Below, piece after piece: positions 17,722-27,549 of a stretch of 64,000 bases of DNA; the stretch's first letter is position 1; every line of letters starts with the position of its first letter. The DNA is from Nitrincola lacisaponensis (GTDB lineage: Bacteria > Pseudomonadota > Gammaproteobacteria > Pseudomonadales > Balneatricaceae), in NCBI RefSeq assembly GCF_000691225.1, contig NZ_JMSZ01000016.1:496001-560000 (forward strand), written 5' to 3'. Under the pieces are notes generated by a model. It had not been told where the DNA came from. It saw only the letters and a program-made list of their open reading frames with translations, and made no database searches. The position numbers were made by a program, and so were the translations under genes.

Positions 17722-18774
17722 TCAGCGTTTGCTCTCGAACAGGCGCGGATCCAGGGTATAGGGCAGCTCCAGATGTTCGACAGGGCAGTGGTTCGCCAGC
17801 CAGACCCTATCCTTTTCAGCCCGCTCCTTCAGAATCACCGCCAGCAGTTCAAATACGCCTGTCTCGGCAGTATCTGCAGCCAGTACCACCTGCCCGACAT
17901 TTTCCTTGTCATCACAGTGTAGTGACATACCGGCAAGAGGGCGCTCATCGCAACGAACTCGAACCCGGTACATCGGGCGCTTCAGTTGTCCGCGGTGCTG
18001 CAAGCGGGTAACGATCTCTTGCCCCGTATAGCAGCCTTTGCGAAAGCTGACGCCTTCAAATACCTGTAAGTTGGTCATTTGAGGAATAAACGCTTCAGAC
18101 GTTTCGGGTCGCAAATCCGGGATGCCTGCTTGAATATCACCCAGTAGCCACTGTTGCAGCGGCATGGGGTGTGCCGAGTCAGATTGCAGCAGTGCCAGGT
18201 GAGGTTTGAGCTCGTCCGCTTCACCCCAAAGTTCATAGCGTCCAGGGCTGATGCAACAGAGTATCCAGTGTCCGGATATGCAGGTTGCTGAGGAGGTCTC
18301 CGGAATTTGCTCTGCAGACAGGCCGGTGAACTGGCGGATGACTTCAGCGGCTCCTGGCCCCTGAAAACCGATACCGCATCGCTGTGTATCAAGACTGGCA
18401 GTCGCCTTGGAAAAAATAATGTACTTTTTCAGCTGCGCCAGGGCCTTTTCAGCTAACCCCTGATGGGTCCTGAGCCAGAAGCATTGCTCATCCTGAGCGA
18501 TCACCCGGAACAGGCTGATCATATGACCTTTGATATTGCAGTGTGCACCCAGGCGGCTGCCCTCGCGGATGACATCTCGCAAGTCACAGCTCAGCTGACC
18601 TTGCAGAAAAGTCATGGCATCGGTCCCGGTTACTTTCAGCATCTGTTGATGTAGCAGGGGGGTGTAGAGGCAGGATGCCGTATCTGGATTGAAGGGACCT
18701 GTAATGCCTTCAGCTGTCAGTTCAAACTGTGCGGGAAGTGTCAGTGATTGCCATGGTGACTGCATGATATTCAT
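17722..18774 (-). CDS. ygfZ: Folate-binding Fe-S cluster assembly/repair protein YgfZ
   Basis: 350-aa member of the GcvT-like tetrahydrofolate-binding family that supports maturation or repair of certain Fe-S enzymes, such as the tRNA methylthiolase MiaB. The family signature KGCYTGQEIVTR, with its redox-relevant Cys, is at about residues 240-251. The N-terminal folate-binding part includes FLQGQLSCDL. The gene is 21 nt downstream of psd on the same strand, so it probably belongs to the rsgA-HDOD-psd-ygfZ run. It links functionally to the Fe-S operon at 41063-48932. Confidence 0.92.
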   Translation of the reverse strand: MNIMQSPWQSLTLPAQFELTAEGITGPFNPDTASCLYTPLLHQQMLKVTGTDAMTFLQGQLSCDLRDVIREGSRLGAHCNIKGHMISLFRVIAQDEQCFWLRTHQGLAEKALAQLKKYIIFSKATASLDTQRCGIGFQGPGAAEVIRQFTGLSAEQIPETSSATCISGHWILCCISPGRYELWGEADELKPHLALLQSDSAHPMPLQQWLLGDIQAGIPDLRPETSEAFIPQMTNLQVFEGVSFRKGCYTGQEIVTRLQHRGQLKRPMYRVRVRCDERPLAGMSLHCDDKENVGQVVLAADTAETGVFELLAVILKERAEKDRVWLANHCPVEHLELPYTLDPRLFESKR

Positions 18775-18795
18775 GTCCTCGTTCGCAATACAGGT

Positions 18796-19659
18796 TTAGA
18801 CTCTCGGAGGATTCAGTTGTGCAATGCCCTGGCCTAGCGTCACCGGGCTTCCGGCTTGCAGATCCGTGCGCCAGTTGAGCGCGTCTTCACCGAACAGCAG
18901 GATGACCGTGGATCCCAGTTTGAAGCGTCCCATCTCTTCACCACGTGTCAGGGTGATCTGCTCTTCATAGCGTTTGCCCAAAACTTGCGGGGCTTTCAGG
19001 GGCGGAGCAACCTGCCCCTGCCACACCACTTCGATACCGGCCACAATCATGGCGCCCACCAGTACCATGGCCATAGGTCCGACTTCGGTATCGAACAGTG
19101 CCACCAGGCGCTCATTGCGTGCAAATAGCTGGTCAACACCTTCTGCAGTCACCTGATTGACGGACCAGAGATCACCGGGCACATAGACGGTTTCACGTAA
19201 CACACCACTGATCGGCATGTGTACCCGATGGTAGTCTCGGGGTGACAGGTAGATGGTGGCAAACGCGCCATTTATAAAAGGTTCTGCACGAGCTGCATCT
19301 CCGCCCAACAGGGTTGTCAGCGAATAGCTGCGTCCTTTGGCCTGGAAAATACGCCCGTATTCAATTCGACCCAACTGACTGATGGCGCCGTCTGCTGGTG
19401 ATACCAGGGTGTCCGGGTCCTGGTCAATCGGGCGGGCGTCAGGTTTGAGTGCACGCGTGAAGAACGCATTAAAGTTTGGATATGCCAGCGGATTTTCTTC
19501 TACAGCTTCCTGCATGTTGATCTGGTATTGACGTTGAAACCAGCTGATAAATCTGTTCTTGATCCAGGGTGTGCGGCAGTCTGCCAGTTGTCCGACCAGG
19601 CGTGACAGCAGGTGTTGAGGAACCAGAAGTTGAAACAGAATAAAAAGACGATTTTTCAC
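18796..19659 (-). CDS. psd: Phosphatidylserine decarboxylase proenzyme
   Basis: Inner-membrane-associated enzyme that makes phosphatidylethanolamine, the main phospholipid. The 287-aa proenzyme cleaves itself at the LGST motif (in RFKLGSTVILL, about residues 246-249) to form a pyruvoyl cofactor. The SPADG segment (VSPADGAISQLG) and the YHRVHMP motif are present. The start codon is GTG and overlaps the HDOD stop by 4 nt (GTGA), so translation is coupled. rsgA-psd proximity is conserved in gammaproteobacteria. Confidence 0.96.
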   Translation of the reverse strand: MKNRLFILFQLLVPQHLLSRLVGQLADCRTPWIKNRFISWFQRQYQINMQEAVEENPLAYPNFNAFFTRALKPDARPIDQDPDTLVSPADGAISQLGRIEYGRIFQAKGRSYSLTTLLGGDAARAEPFINGAFATIYLSPRDYHRVHMPISGVLRETVYVPGDLWSVNQVTAEGVDQLFARNERLVALFDTEVGPMAMVLVGAMIVAGIEVVWQGQVAPPLKAPQVLGKRYEEQITLTRGEEMGRFKLGSTVILLFGEDALNWRTDLQAGSPVTLGQGIAQLNPPRV

Positions 19660-21284
19660 GGTGATACCTGTGTTAAGTGTTTCAATGCCTGGGCGGTGGA
19701 TGCCCCCAGGAAACGAAAGCGTTCAGAATAAAACTCGGTGATCGGCGGTGACTGTTCGCCCATGTCTGCATAGACCAGGGCAATGGCACCGTGTTGATCA
19801 AATAACGACATCATCAGCCAGTCATGTGTTGGCAGACAGGCTTCAAAGTCAGCCGGCAGTAATGGCTGCAGCCGTTCATAGGTACGACTATTGTACCAGA
19901 CGCAGGTTGGCTTATCGCACATACGTTTAAACAGGCTGGGAATTTCCAGATTGTTTTCATAGCGGGTCATCAAGTGGCCTGAATCAAACCCTGTACTCAA
20001 CAGGGTCTTCAACTGATGTTTGCCAGGGTTACGTTGCAGGATGCAGACCCGATTCAATCCCAGTCCTTCATGAAGTCCTTTTAGAAGCAGCTGCAAGAGC
20101 AGGGCCGGTTTGGTCGAAGATGCTGGCTGGCGTAGCTGTTCTACACAGCGTTCAAACTGGCCCTTGTCTTTGAAATCGTTCAGCAGTTCAATCGGGGCGC
20201 TGCCGGGTGTGGTCTGTGGACGTGCTGGAGGCGCCTGTGACAGGCAGACGGCAGGTGCTGTGTCATGTAGCTGCTGACGTTCCGCTTCGCGGAGTAATCC
20301 GGGAGTGGGTTGGCGGGACGGAATAAACAGCATCTCCGCTGCCGGCGACAGTACACCGGGCAGGTGATATTGCCGTGCCGATTCGGCACATTGGCTGTGC
20401 AGTCGAGCCAGTGCAGTGTGGCTGTCGAGTCGCAGGTAGTCGCTGATCACCTCCAGCAGGCGGTGAGCCTTGGGCGTGTTCCAGCCCCGGGTGACCGTGA
20501 GTGCCAGCCAGTTGGACAGTTTTACGGCGAAAAATGGCTGCTGCAAAAAATGGTTGATTTCTCGCAGTGGATCGCCTGTCAGTCTGGGATCGCCCATGGC
20601 TTTCAGATGAAGCTTGTTGAGCAGGTCTGAGCTGGGAGAGGTGTCGTGGCTGAGTGCTTCAATCGTGAGGGATGGCAGGTTCCATCGCTGAGCCAGACGA
20701 AACCCCAGCTCCTGGAGTGTACAGCCAAAAATGTCATGCTCGGCCAGGGCTACGTCGACACCCTCTTCCAATACTTTACGTTGATAGGCCTCTTTATGCA
20801 GTGGTGCATAGAGCCAGGCAAGCCAGTGGATAAACCCGTACAGCAAGGACGCCAGGCGGGCTTCTTCTGTAAAGCCGCTCTGTTTCTGGCTCAGCCAGTC
20901 AGTTACCTGGGTTGATGCATGATGACTGTCCGCTACGGCCCGCATGAACTGGGTGTGCTGTGTGCTGCCAGGGTTCAGGCGGAAGGGCTGTTGTGCGTCA
21001 AGCACCTCGCGAACGCGATCAAACCCGAGTGTTTGTATGGCATGCTCCAGGCTGGCGAGCTTGGCATCTTTCTCCTTCAGCAGTGCCTGGGCTGCGCGCG
21101 TAATATGCAGACACAGCACAGGGTCGGTGCGGACAATCGGTGCCAGGGTCAACAGATTGCTGGATGGGTGCTCCAGTGCCTTGTGCAAACGTGCCTGAGT
21201 ACTGGCCCGTACCGGCAGGGTTTTGTCTTGAAAGAATTCAAGCCATTGGTTCAGGCCTACGGGCGACAAGATTTGACGAGGCAT
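19656..21284 (-). CDS. HDOD domain protein with C-terminal GAF-like region
   Basis: 542 aa. The N-terminal 270 residues form an HDOD domain (helical, related to HD hydrolases; TLAPIVRTDPVLCLHITRAA and LEHAIQTLGFDRVREVL are typical). It lacks a full HD catalytic signature, so it is probably a regulatory or protein-binding module. After a Pro-rich linker (about 320-360) the C-terminal part looks GAF-like (RVCILQRNPGKHQLKTLL..., DQHGAIALVYAD). HDOD proteins usually act in signalling or surface behaviour. It lies between rsgA and psd and is coupled to psd. No strong SD is seen before the ATG at 21284. Confidence 0.8.
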   Translation of the reverse strand: MPRQILSPVGLNQWLEFFQDKTLPVRASTQARLHKALEHPSSNLLTLAPIVRTDPVLCLHITRAAQALLKEKDAKLASLEHAIQTLGFDRVREVLDAQQPFRLNPGSTQHTQFMRAVADSHHASTQVTDWLSQKQSGFTEEARLASLLYGFIHWLAWLYAPLHKEAYQRKVLEEGVDVALAEHDIFGCTLQELGFRLAQRWNLPSLTIEALSHDTSPSSDLLNKLHLKAMGDPRLTGDPLREINHFLQQPFFAVKLSNWLALTVTRGWNTPKAHRLLEVISDYLRLDSHTALARLHSQCAESARQYHLPGVLSPAAEMLFIPSRQPTPGLLREAERQQLHDTAPAVCLSQAPPARPQTTPGSAPIELLNDFKDKGQFERCVEQLRQPASSTKPALLLQLLLKGLHEGLGLNRVCILQRNPGKHQLKTLLSTGFDSGHLMTRYENNLEIPSLFKRMCDKPTCVWYNSRTYERLQPLLPADFEACLPTHDWLMMSLFDQHGAIALVYADMGEQSPPITEFYSERFRFLGASTAQALKHLTQVSP

Positions 21285-21318
21285 AAGCAGTTCTGATGGT
21301 CAGCTTAAAAAATTCAGT

Positions 21319-22344
21319 TTACAGCGTTTCCTGCATGGAGTTAAGAATCATGCGGTAACTGCGAAAGCGCTGTTCAGTAATGTCGCCACGCTCAACTGCA
21401 GCTATCAGGGCGCAGCCAGGTTCCTGCAGATGCTGGCAGTCCCTGAAACGGCAGTGTCCGATAAAAGGTCGAAATTCGACAAAGCCTTCCAGAACCTCAT
21501 CTTCATCCATGTGCCAAAGTGCAAATTCGCGTATGCCTGGGGAGTCGATCAGATCACCGCCATCTGGCATGTGAAACAGACGTGCCGTCGTGGTGGTATG
21601 GCGGCCTTTACCGCTTTGTTCCGACAGTTCGCCTACTTTCAAATCCACGCTAGGCAGCAGGGCATTGACCAGTGAGGATTTGCCCACACCTGACTGCCCG
21701 ACAAATACACTGATGCGGCCATTCAGTTGCGCTTTGAGCTCTCCGAGGCTTTCATCCCGCGTACTGGACGCATGCAGTATTCGATAGCCTATTTGCTGAT
21801 AGATCTCCAGCATCGGCATCAACCAGGCGGCATTTTCATCATTGATCAGGTCTGTTTTGTTGAGCAGCAGTACCGGTTCAATACCGGAGCGTTCGCAGGC
21901 AATCAGATAGCGGTCAATCAGGTTGGCATGGGCTCTGGGTTCAGGTGCCAGAGTGATAATAATCTGGTCTATGTTAGCGGCAACAGGCTTTAACTCGCCC
22001 TGGTTGTTGGGGCGTTGTAACTGGCTGCGTCTCGGTGTCACTGCGACCACGACACCACCATCAGGTGAGCGGCGCCAGATGACCTGATCCCCTGTCACCA
22101 GCTGTCCAAGATGAGTGCGCAGATGGCAACGTACGATATTGCCAGCCATGTCACCCGTCAGGGCTTCGACATCGACCTGTTTGCCGAAGTGCGAAATCAC
22201 CAGGCCGGTCTGCTCCGGCCCCAGTTCACCGCCGCTGAGCTGCTCTTCAATCTGTGATTCTCTGCGTTGTGCCCGCTCGGCACGTTCTGACTGAATTTTA
22301 TCGATGCGCCAGGCCTGGCGGCGGGTCACTTTGCGTTTGCTCAT
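21319..22344 (-). CDS. rsgA: Small ribosomal subunit biogenesis GTPase RsgA
   Basis: Circularly permuted GTPase (341 aa) that acts late in 30S subunit maturation. The motif order is permuted as expected: G4 NKTD (about residue 162), G1 GQSGVGKSS (about 217), then G3 DSPG (about 266). A basic N-terminus and OB-fold precede them. The C-terminal zinc-binding segment [15 protein letters not shown] is intact. It is divergent from orn, a conserved arrangement. Confidence 0.96.
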   Translation of the reverse strand: MSKRKVTRRQAWRIDKIQSERAERAQRRESQIEEQLSGGELGPEQTGLVISHFGKQVDVEALTGDMAGNIVRCHLRTHLGQLVTGDQVIWRRSPDGGVVVAVTPRRSQLQRPNNQGELKPVAANIDQIIITLAPEPRAHANLIDRYLIACERSGIEPVLLLNKTDLINDENAAWLMPMLEIYQQIGYRILHASSTRDESLGELKAQLNGRISVFVGQSGVGKSSLVNALLPSVDLKVGELSEQSGKGRHTTTTARLFHMPDGGDLIDSPGIREFALWHMDEDEVLEGFVEFRPFIGHCRFRDCQHLQEPGCALIAAVERGDITEQRFRSYRMILNSMQETL

Positions 22345-22478
22345 CGGGGCGTCGGGATTCCTGAAGCTAAGTGTTGGGCTACGTTCTTTTGTGTGAATAA
22401 GGTACTCTATACGCCAAGTTTAATACAGATAGTTTAATTCAGTCAGTCAATGACAGCCTACACAGGGGAGAAGAGTGG

Positions 22479-23021
22479 ATGCCACGTCAGCATGCCTTGC
22501 TTTGGATTGATCTGGAAATGACGGGGCTCGACCCGGAAAAGGATCGCATTATCGAGATGGCCGCCATTGTGACAGATGCGGATCTGAATCCTCTGGCAGA
22601 AAGTCCGGTGATTACGGTGCATCAGCCGGACAGCCTGCTGGCGCAAATGGATGAGTGGTGTACCCGTCAGCATGGCCAGTCGGGTTTGACAGCACGGGTT
22701 CGCGAGAGCCGTACTACTGAGGCAGAAGCCGAGCAGCAGATGCTGTCGTTTTTGCGTCAATACAGTGATAAAGGCATCTCACCCATGTGCGGCAACAGCA
22801 TTGGTCAGGATCGACGCTTTCTGGTGAAGTATATGCCTGAGCTGGAAGCCCACTTTCATTATCGCAACATTGATGTCAGTACCATCAAGGAGCTGGCTAA
22901 ACGCTGGAAGCCTGCCATTATGGAGGGTCTGAAAAAGAAAGGCGCTCATCTGGCGCTGGATGATATTCGTGACTCTATTGAAGAGCTGCGTCACTACCGT
23001 CGCCACCTGTTTCGCCTCTAA
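22479..23021 (+). CDS. orn: Oligoribonuclease
   Basis: DEDDh 3'-5' exonuclease (180 aa) that degrades 2-nt RNAs and pGpG, completing RNA turnover and c-di-GMP degradation. The first acidic motif [18 protein letters not shown] and the C-terminal [14 protein letters not shown] carry the catalytic DEDD residues; [10 protein letters not shown] holds another. A purine-rich stretch (GGGGAGAAGAG) precedes the ATG. Its last 47 nt overlap the 3' end of the convergent queG. Confidence 0.97.
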   Translation: MPRQHALLWIDLEMTGLDPEKDRIIEMAAIVTDADLNPLAESPVITVHQPDSLLAQMDEWCTRQHGQSGLTARVRESRTTEAEAEQQMLSFLRQYSDKGISPMCGNSIGQDRRFLVKYMPELEAHFHYRNIDVSTIKELAKRWKPAIMEGLKKKGAHLALDDIRDSIEELRHYRRHLFRL

Positions 23022-24111
23022 GTTGCTGCAGAGCCCACTGGATATGCTCACGCAGCATATCCGGACAATCTGCGTGTTGCAGGCGTTGTTCTAGTGCCTG
23101 TTCAACGTCACTTCCGCCTCGACTGTTACCCAGCGCAACAGCCAGGTTGCGTTGCCAGCCGATAAAGCCAGTACGACGAATAGCTGAGCCTTCAGTGCGT
23201 TTGAGAAAGGTGGCCTCATCCCAGCGAAACAGGGTCAATAGCTCAATATCATCGAGCTGATGGCGAGGTTTGAAATCGTCTTCCTGGCTGTGTTTGGCAA
23301 AGCGGTTCCAGGGGCAAACCAGTTGGCAATCATCACAGCCAAAAATACGATTGCCGATCGCACTGCGCAGCGATACCGGGATGCTGCCTTTGTTTTCAAT
23401 AGTCAGGTAAGAAATGCAGCGGCGAGCATCCAGTACATAGGGTCTCGGAAATGCCTGGGTCGGACAGACATCCAGACAAGCTGTACATTTGCCACAGTGA
23501 CTCTCCTGCTGCGGACTATCCAATGGCAAGGGCAGGTTGATGAACAGTTCTCCGAGAAAGAACCAGGAGCCTGCCTGGCGATTGAGCAGCAGGGTATGTT
23601 TACCAATCCAGCCCAGCCCTGCATTGCGAGCCAAGGGTCGCTCCAGAACCGGAGCGCTGTCGACAAAGGGGCGGAAGATGCTGTCCTGCTGTAGCTCCTG
23701 ATTGATGCGTAATCCGAGCTGTTTCAGGCGGTTGCGCATCAGCTTGTGATAGTCTCGACCCAGTGTATAGCGGGCGATGTAGGCCTTGTCCGGGTTGTTC
23801 AGAATGTGCAGGGTCTGCACATCCGGCGGCAGGTAATCCATGCGCAGACTGATAATCCGTTGGGTGCCGGGGAGCAATTGACTGGCATCCAGGCGTTTCT
23901 CCCGGTGTTCTGCCAGCCAGTGCATCTCGCCTTGCATTCCCTGTTCCAGCCACTGATCCAGCCCTTCAGCCTCAGCGGACAGGTCTGTCCCGGTGATGGC
24001 ACATTGCTGAAAGCCAAACTCCTTGGCCCAGTGTTTAATCTTTAGCGCCAGAGTGGCCAGATCCTCTGTGCTGGGTGGAGTTGAATTTTGCTTGCTCTGT
24101 TCGCTTGGCAT
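22975..24111 (-). CDS. queG: Epoxyqueuosine reductase
   Basis: Cobalamin- and Fe-S-dependent enzyme for the last step of queuosine synthesis in tRNA anticodons (378 aa). Two [4Fe-4S] motifs are visible: [12 protein letters not shown] (near residue 203) and [11 protein letters not shown] (near 257). The catalytic region includes [12 protein letters not shown]. The ATG at 24111 (MPSEQSK) is taken as the start; an upstream in-frame GTG at 24156 would overlap nnr. Neither has a good SD. The stop lies within the end of convergent orn (47-nt overlap). Divergent from nnr. Confidence 0.94.
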   Translation of the reverse strand: MPSEQSKQNSTPPSTEDLATLALKIKHWAKEFGFQQCAITGTDLSAEAEGLDQWLEQGMQGEMHWLAEHREKRLDASQLLPGTQRIISLRMDYLPPDVQTLHILNNPDKAYIARYTLGRDYHKLMRNRLKQLGLRINQELQQDSIFRPFVDSAPVLERPLARNAGLGWIGKHTLLLNRQAGSWFFLGELFINLPLPLDSPQQESHCGKCTACLDVCPTQAFPRPYVLDARRCISYLTIENKGSIPVSLRSAIGNRIFGCDDCQLVCPWNRFAKHSQEDDFKPRHQLDDIELLTLFRWDEATFLKRTEGSAIRRTGFIGWQRNLAVALGNSRGGSDVEQALEQRLQHADCPDMLREHIQWALQQLRGETGGDGSDAALQ

Positions 24112-24146
24112 GCCAGAATAGGAGTCATCAGTTAAGGAGAAAAAGC

Positions 24147-25664
24147 ATGATGACACGAGCCACCTTGCCAGCCACAGTATACACGGCTGAGCAGTCGCGT
24201 GCGCTGGATCGTTTGGCGACCGATGTGTTTGGCATACCCGGGTTCCGTTTGATGCAGCGGGCAGGGCACGCAGTGTTTTCGCTGTTGTTACAGCACTGGC
24301 CAGGAGTGCGCAGTCTCACGGTGTTGTGCGGTACCGGCAATAATGGTGGAGATGGTCTGATCGTGGCGGGGCTGGCGCAGCAGCAAGGCTTGCAGGTGCA
24401 GGTACTGACGCTTGGACAGTCTCCCTTTGTTGAACAGCTTCAGGGTGAAGCGCTGGATGCCTGGCGTTGGGCTGAAGCTGTCGGCGTGACGGCGCAGCCC
24501 TGGACGGGTCATCAGGAGCTGTCGGGCGAAGTGATTATCGATGCGATGTTGGGTACAGGTATTAGCGGAGAGGTACGTGGCCCTGTTCGCGATTTGATAA
24601 TCAGGCTCAATCATCAGGCGCGCCCGGTTGTGGCTGTGGATATCCCTTCAGGACTTTGCAGTGATACAGGCCAGGTGTTAGGTGTTGCTGTACAGGCTAC
24701 CCTGACACTGACATTTATTGGCGTGAAACAGGGGTTGCTGACGCATGCGGGTGTTGACCACTGTGGTCAGCTGTATTTTGACAGTTTGCGTGTGCCGGAT
24801 GAACTCTATGAGCGTGTGCCGGTCAGTGTGTTTCGAACCGAGCAGGAAGATCTGCGTGAGCTGCTTCCTGCACGCCCGCGTTCGGCCCATAAGGGGCATT
24901 GCGGACATGTGCTGGTGGTCGGGGGCGGCCTGGGTATGGGCGGGGCGGCGCTGATGGCTGCGCAGAGTGCGGCTCGTTCAGGTGCCGGTCTGGTATCCCT
25001 GGCAACTCGCCCGGAGCATGTGTCTGCGGCACTGGTCCGGCAGCCGGAGTTGATGGTCCAGGGTGTGGTGTCGGGTCATGCGTTACAGGCATTATTGCCG
25101 CGTGCAGATGTGTTGGTGGCTGGGCCTGGTCTTGGCAGTAGCGCCTGGAGTGATCAAATCATGCAAGTCGTGCTGAGCGCTTCCGTACCACAGGTGCTGG
25201 ATGCGGATGCGTTGGCCTATTTGCCATCTCATTCGGTTGCACATGCCCGGCGTGTGATTACGCCGCATCCAGGAGAGGCCGCACGTCTGCTGGGATGGAG
25301 TGTGGATGAGGTGCAGCAGGGCCGATTTTCTGCTGTGCGCAGTCTGCAGCAGCGCTATGGCGGCGTGGTGGTTTTGAAAGGCGCGGGAACGCTCACCTTT
25401 GATGGTGACGTGATTCATCTCTGCAGTGGTGGCAATCCGGGTATGGCCAGTGGTGGCATGGGCGATGTGTTGTCAGGCATAATCGGCGCGCTGATGGCGC
25501 AGGGACTGAAACCGGTCGATGCTGCCCGACTGGGTGTCTATGCACATGCCCAGGCAGCTGATCTTTGTGCCCGTCAGCAGGGCGAGCGAGGCTTGCTGGC
25601 AACGGACCTGCTGACACTGTTGCGTTATGTATTAAATGACAAAGAGGAGTCCATCCTTGTCTGA
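24147..25664 (+). CDS. nnr: Bifunctional NAD(P)H-hydrate repair enzyme
   Basis: Two-domain repair enzyme (505 aa). The N-terminal YjeF_N domain (about 1-215, with GTGNNGGDGLIVAGL) epimerises damaged NAD(P)H hydrates; the C-terminal carbohydrate-kinase-like domain (about 230-500, with GNPGMASGGMGDVLSG) is the ADP-dependent dehydratase. AGGAG at 24135-24139 lies 7 nt before the first of two adjacent ATGs. It overlaps the likely tsaE start by 8 nt, as in the conserved nnr-tsaE-amiC series. Confidence 0.95.
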   Translation: MMTRATLPATVYTAEQSRALDRLATDVFGIPGFRLMQRAGHAVFSLLLQHWPGVRSLTVLCGTGNNGGDGLIVAGLAQQQGLQVQVLTLGQSPFVEQLQGEALDAWRWAEAVGVTAQPWTGHQELSGEVIIDAMLGTGISGEVRGPVRDLIIRLNHQARPVVAVDIPSGLCSDTGQVLGVAVQATLTLTFIGVKQGLLTHAGVDHCGQLYFDSLRVPDELYERVPVSVFRTEQEDLRELLPARPRSAHKGHCGHVLVVGGGLGMGGAALMAAQSAARSGAGLVSLATRPEHVSAALVRQPELMVQGVVSGHALQALLPRADVLVAGPGLGSSAWSDQIMQVVLSASVPQVLDADALAYLPSHSVAHARRVITPHPGEAARLLGWSVDEVQQGRFSAVRSLQQRYGGVVVLKGAGTLTFDGDVIHLCSGGNPGMASGGMGDVLSGIIGALMAQGLKPVDAARLGVYAHAQAADLCARQQGERGLLATDLLTLLRYVLNDKEESILV

Positions 25665-26130
25665 CAGTCTGTATCTGCCTGATGATCAGGCAACCGTCAG
25701 TTTTGGTCGGTTGCTGGCTGAAGCAGTTGGCTCCGAAGGGGCTGTAATTTTTTTGCACGGTAATCTGGGCATGGGAAAAACCACTCTATGCCGTGGTGTG
25801 ATGGCTTATTGGGGACATCAGGGTGCGGTCAAAAGTCCTACCTATACCTTGGTGGAGCCGTATGAGTTTCCGTTGGTGATGGTTTATCACTTTGATTTAT
25901 ATCGGCTTGGGGATCCGGAAGAGCTGGAGTACCTGGGTATACGCGACTACTTTGATCAGCAGGCCTTGTGCCTGATTGAATGGCCTGAACGGGGTGAAGG
26001 GGTGTTGCCTCGGGCTGATCTGGAGCTGTCATTCAGTGAAAAAAATCCGGGTCGAATGATAAAATGGTCAAAAAACACTCAAAAAGGGTGTATGATTGCC
26101 GATAGAATAGTAAATAAATTGAATGGGTAA
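25657..26130 (+). CDS. tsaE: tRNA threonylcarbamoyladenosine biosynthesis ATPase TsaE
   Basis: P-loop ATPase that works with TsaB, TsaC and TsaD to make t6A37 on ANN-decoding tRNAs. The Walker A motif GNLGMGKTT and the following VKSPTYTLVEPYE and HFDLYRL are typical. I choose the TTG at 25657 because GAGGAG (25644-25649) lies 7 nt upstream; the ATG at 25636 would add seven residues without an SD. The predicted length is 157 aa. The last 20 codons are notably A-rich and Lys-rich compared with the rest of the gene, but the frame is intact. amiC follows by 9 nt. Confidence 0.93.
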   Translation: MSDSLYLPDDQATVSFGRLLAEAVGSEGAVIFLHGNLGMGKTTLCRGVMAYWGHQGAVKSPTYTLVEPYEFPLVMVYHFDLYRLGDPEELEYLGIRDYFDQQALCLIEWPERGEGVLPRADLELSFSEKNPGRMIKWSKNTQKGCMIADRIVNKLNG

Positions 26131-26139
26131 GCGCGTATT

Positions 26140-27549
26140 GTGAAAGTAAATACTCGCAGCCTCTGGTTGGGGCTTCTGCTGTTGCTGACTGGCCTGTTCC
26201 CGGTATCGGTGTTTGCCAGTGCTGAAATACAGGGTGTGCGCTCGTGGCTGGCACCGGATAACACACGTCTGGTGTTTGACCTCAGTGGCCCGGTAGAACA
26301 TCGCCTGTTTGCACTTGAGGGGCCGGATCGGGTTGTTATCGATGTAACCAATACCCGTTTGAGAACCGATTTTGCCCATCTGACGCTGGATGAAAGCCCG
26401 GTTGCCAATATTCGTCACAGTCACAGTGACGGCACCTTGCGTATCGTGCTGGATCTGAAATCCCGTGTTCGTCCCAAAAGCTTTGATTTGCCGCCGAATG
26501 ATCAATATGGGCACCGCCTGGTGATTGATCTGGAAAACCCTGCTCCGAGCTCAGCGGTCACTACAACCACAACGACATCTTCATCAGCCTCGGATTCAGT
26601 AGCTGAACCTGCAGCTGTTTCCTCGCCGCCAGCCAATGGCATGGGACAGTTGCGTGATATTGTCATTGCGATCGATGCTGGGCATGGTGGTGAGGATCCT
26701 GGTGCTGTGGGGCCGAATGGTACCCGTGAAAAGGATGTGGTGCTGGCCATTGCGCGCGAGCTGAAACGTATTATTGATGCTGAACAGGGCTATAAGGCTG
26801 TACTGATTCGTGATGGCGATTATTTTATCAGCTTGCGCAATCGAGTGCTCAGAGCGCGCCAGGCCAACGCTGATCTGTTTGTTTCCATTCACGCGGATGG
26901 CTGGAAAACACCCACTGCGCGTGGTGCTTCGGTCTGGGTATTGTCTGAACGGGGGGCCAGTAGTGAAATGGGACGTTGGCTGGCCAGTCGGGAAAACAGT
27001 TCCGATCTAATTGGTGGTGTTGGAAGTGTCAGTCTGGAGGACAAAGATGCCGTGCTGGCCAGTGTGCTGCTGGATATGTCCATGACTGCAAGCCGCACGG
27101 GCAGTCGTGAAGTCGCCGGGATTATTCATCGTAATATAGGGCAGTTTGCGCGGATGCATAAGCCTGAAGTTGAAATGGCCAACTTTGCGGTACTCCGCTC
27201 ACCGGATGTCCCTTCGATACTGATCGAAACCGGTTTTATTACCAATCCTCAGGAAGAAGCGCAGTTGCGTACAGCAGCCTATCAGCAGCGTATGGCGCGT
27301 GCCATTTTCCAAGGTGTTCAGGATTATTTCTGGCAGAAACCGCCTGATATGACCTGGATCGCCTGGCGTAAAAGTCAGGGTGGAACTCAGGTGGCCGGCG
27401 GCGCTCGGACGCATCGGGTTCAGCCAGGGGATACACTCTCTGTAATTGCCGTGCGCAATGGCGTCTCTGTGTCTGCGTTACGTGCCGCCAATCAGATTAA
27501 TGGTGATCGGATTCGTGTCGGTCAGGTTTTAAGGATTCCCGCAGGTTAA
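26140..27549 (+). CDS. amiC: N-acetylmuramoyl-L-alanine amidase (AmiB/AmiC type)
   Basis: Periplasmic zinc amidase that splits septal peptidoglycan during daughter-cell separation (469 aa). It has a signal peptide ([19 protein letters not shown]), an AMIN septum-targeting domain (about 28-130), a Thr/Ser-rich linker, an Amidase_3 domain from about 178 ([30 protein letters not shown]) and a C-terminal LysM domain (about 425-468, [20 protein letters not shown]). GTG start. Its stop overlaps mutL by one base (TAATG). Naming is uncertain: the LysM layout and operon position match the enzyme often called AmiB or AmiC. Confidence 0.94.
   Translation: MKVNTRSLWLGLLLLLTGLFPVSVFASAEIQGVRSWLAPDNTRLVFDLSGPVEHRLFALEGPDRVVIDVTNTRLRTDFAHLTLDESPVANIRHSHSDGTLRIVLDLKSRVRPKSFDLPPNDQYGHRLVIDLENPAPSSAVTTTTTTSSSASDSVAEPAAVSSPPANGMGQLRDIVIAIDAGHGGEDPGAVGPNGTREKDVVLAIARELKRIIDAEQGYKAVLIRDGDYFISLRNRVLRARQANADLFVSIHADGWKTPTARGASVWVLSERGASSEMGRWLASRENSSDLIGGVGSVSLEDKDAVLASVLLDMSMTASRTGSREVAGIIHRNIGQFARMHKPEVEMANFAVLRSPDVPSILIETGFITNPQEEAQLRTAAYQQRMARAIFQGVQDYFWQKPPDMTWIAWRKSQGGTQVAGGARTHRVQPGDTLSVIAVRNGVSVSALRAANQINGDRIRVGQVLRIPAG

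Noticed and set aside
24112-24156. N-terminal extension of queG from a GTG at 24156
   Set aside because: It would overlap the start of nnr and adds residues (SSCFFSLTDD) not typical of the family; the ATG at 24111 gives a normal length.
26070-26130. Frameshift at the A-rich 3' end of tsaE
   Set aside because: The tail is Lys/Asn-rich and AT-rich, but the length fits TsaE and the frame closes just before amiC, so a real C-terminus is more likely.
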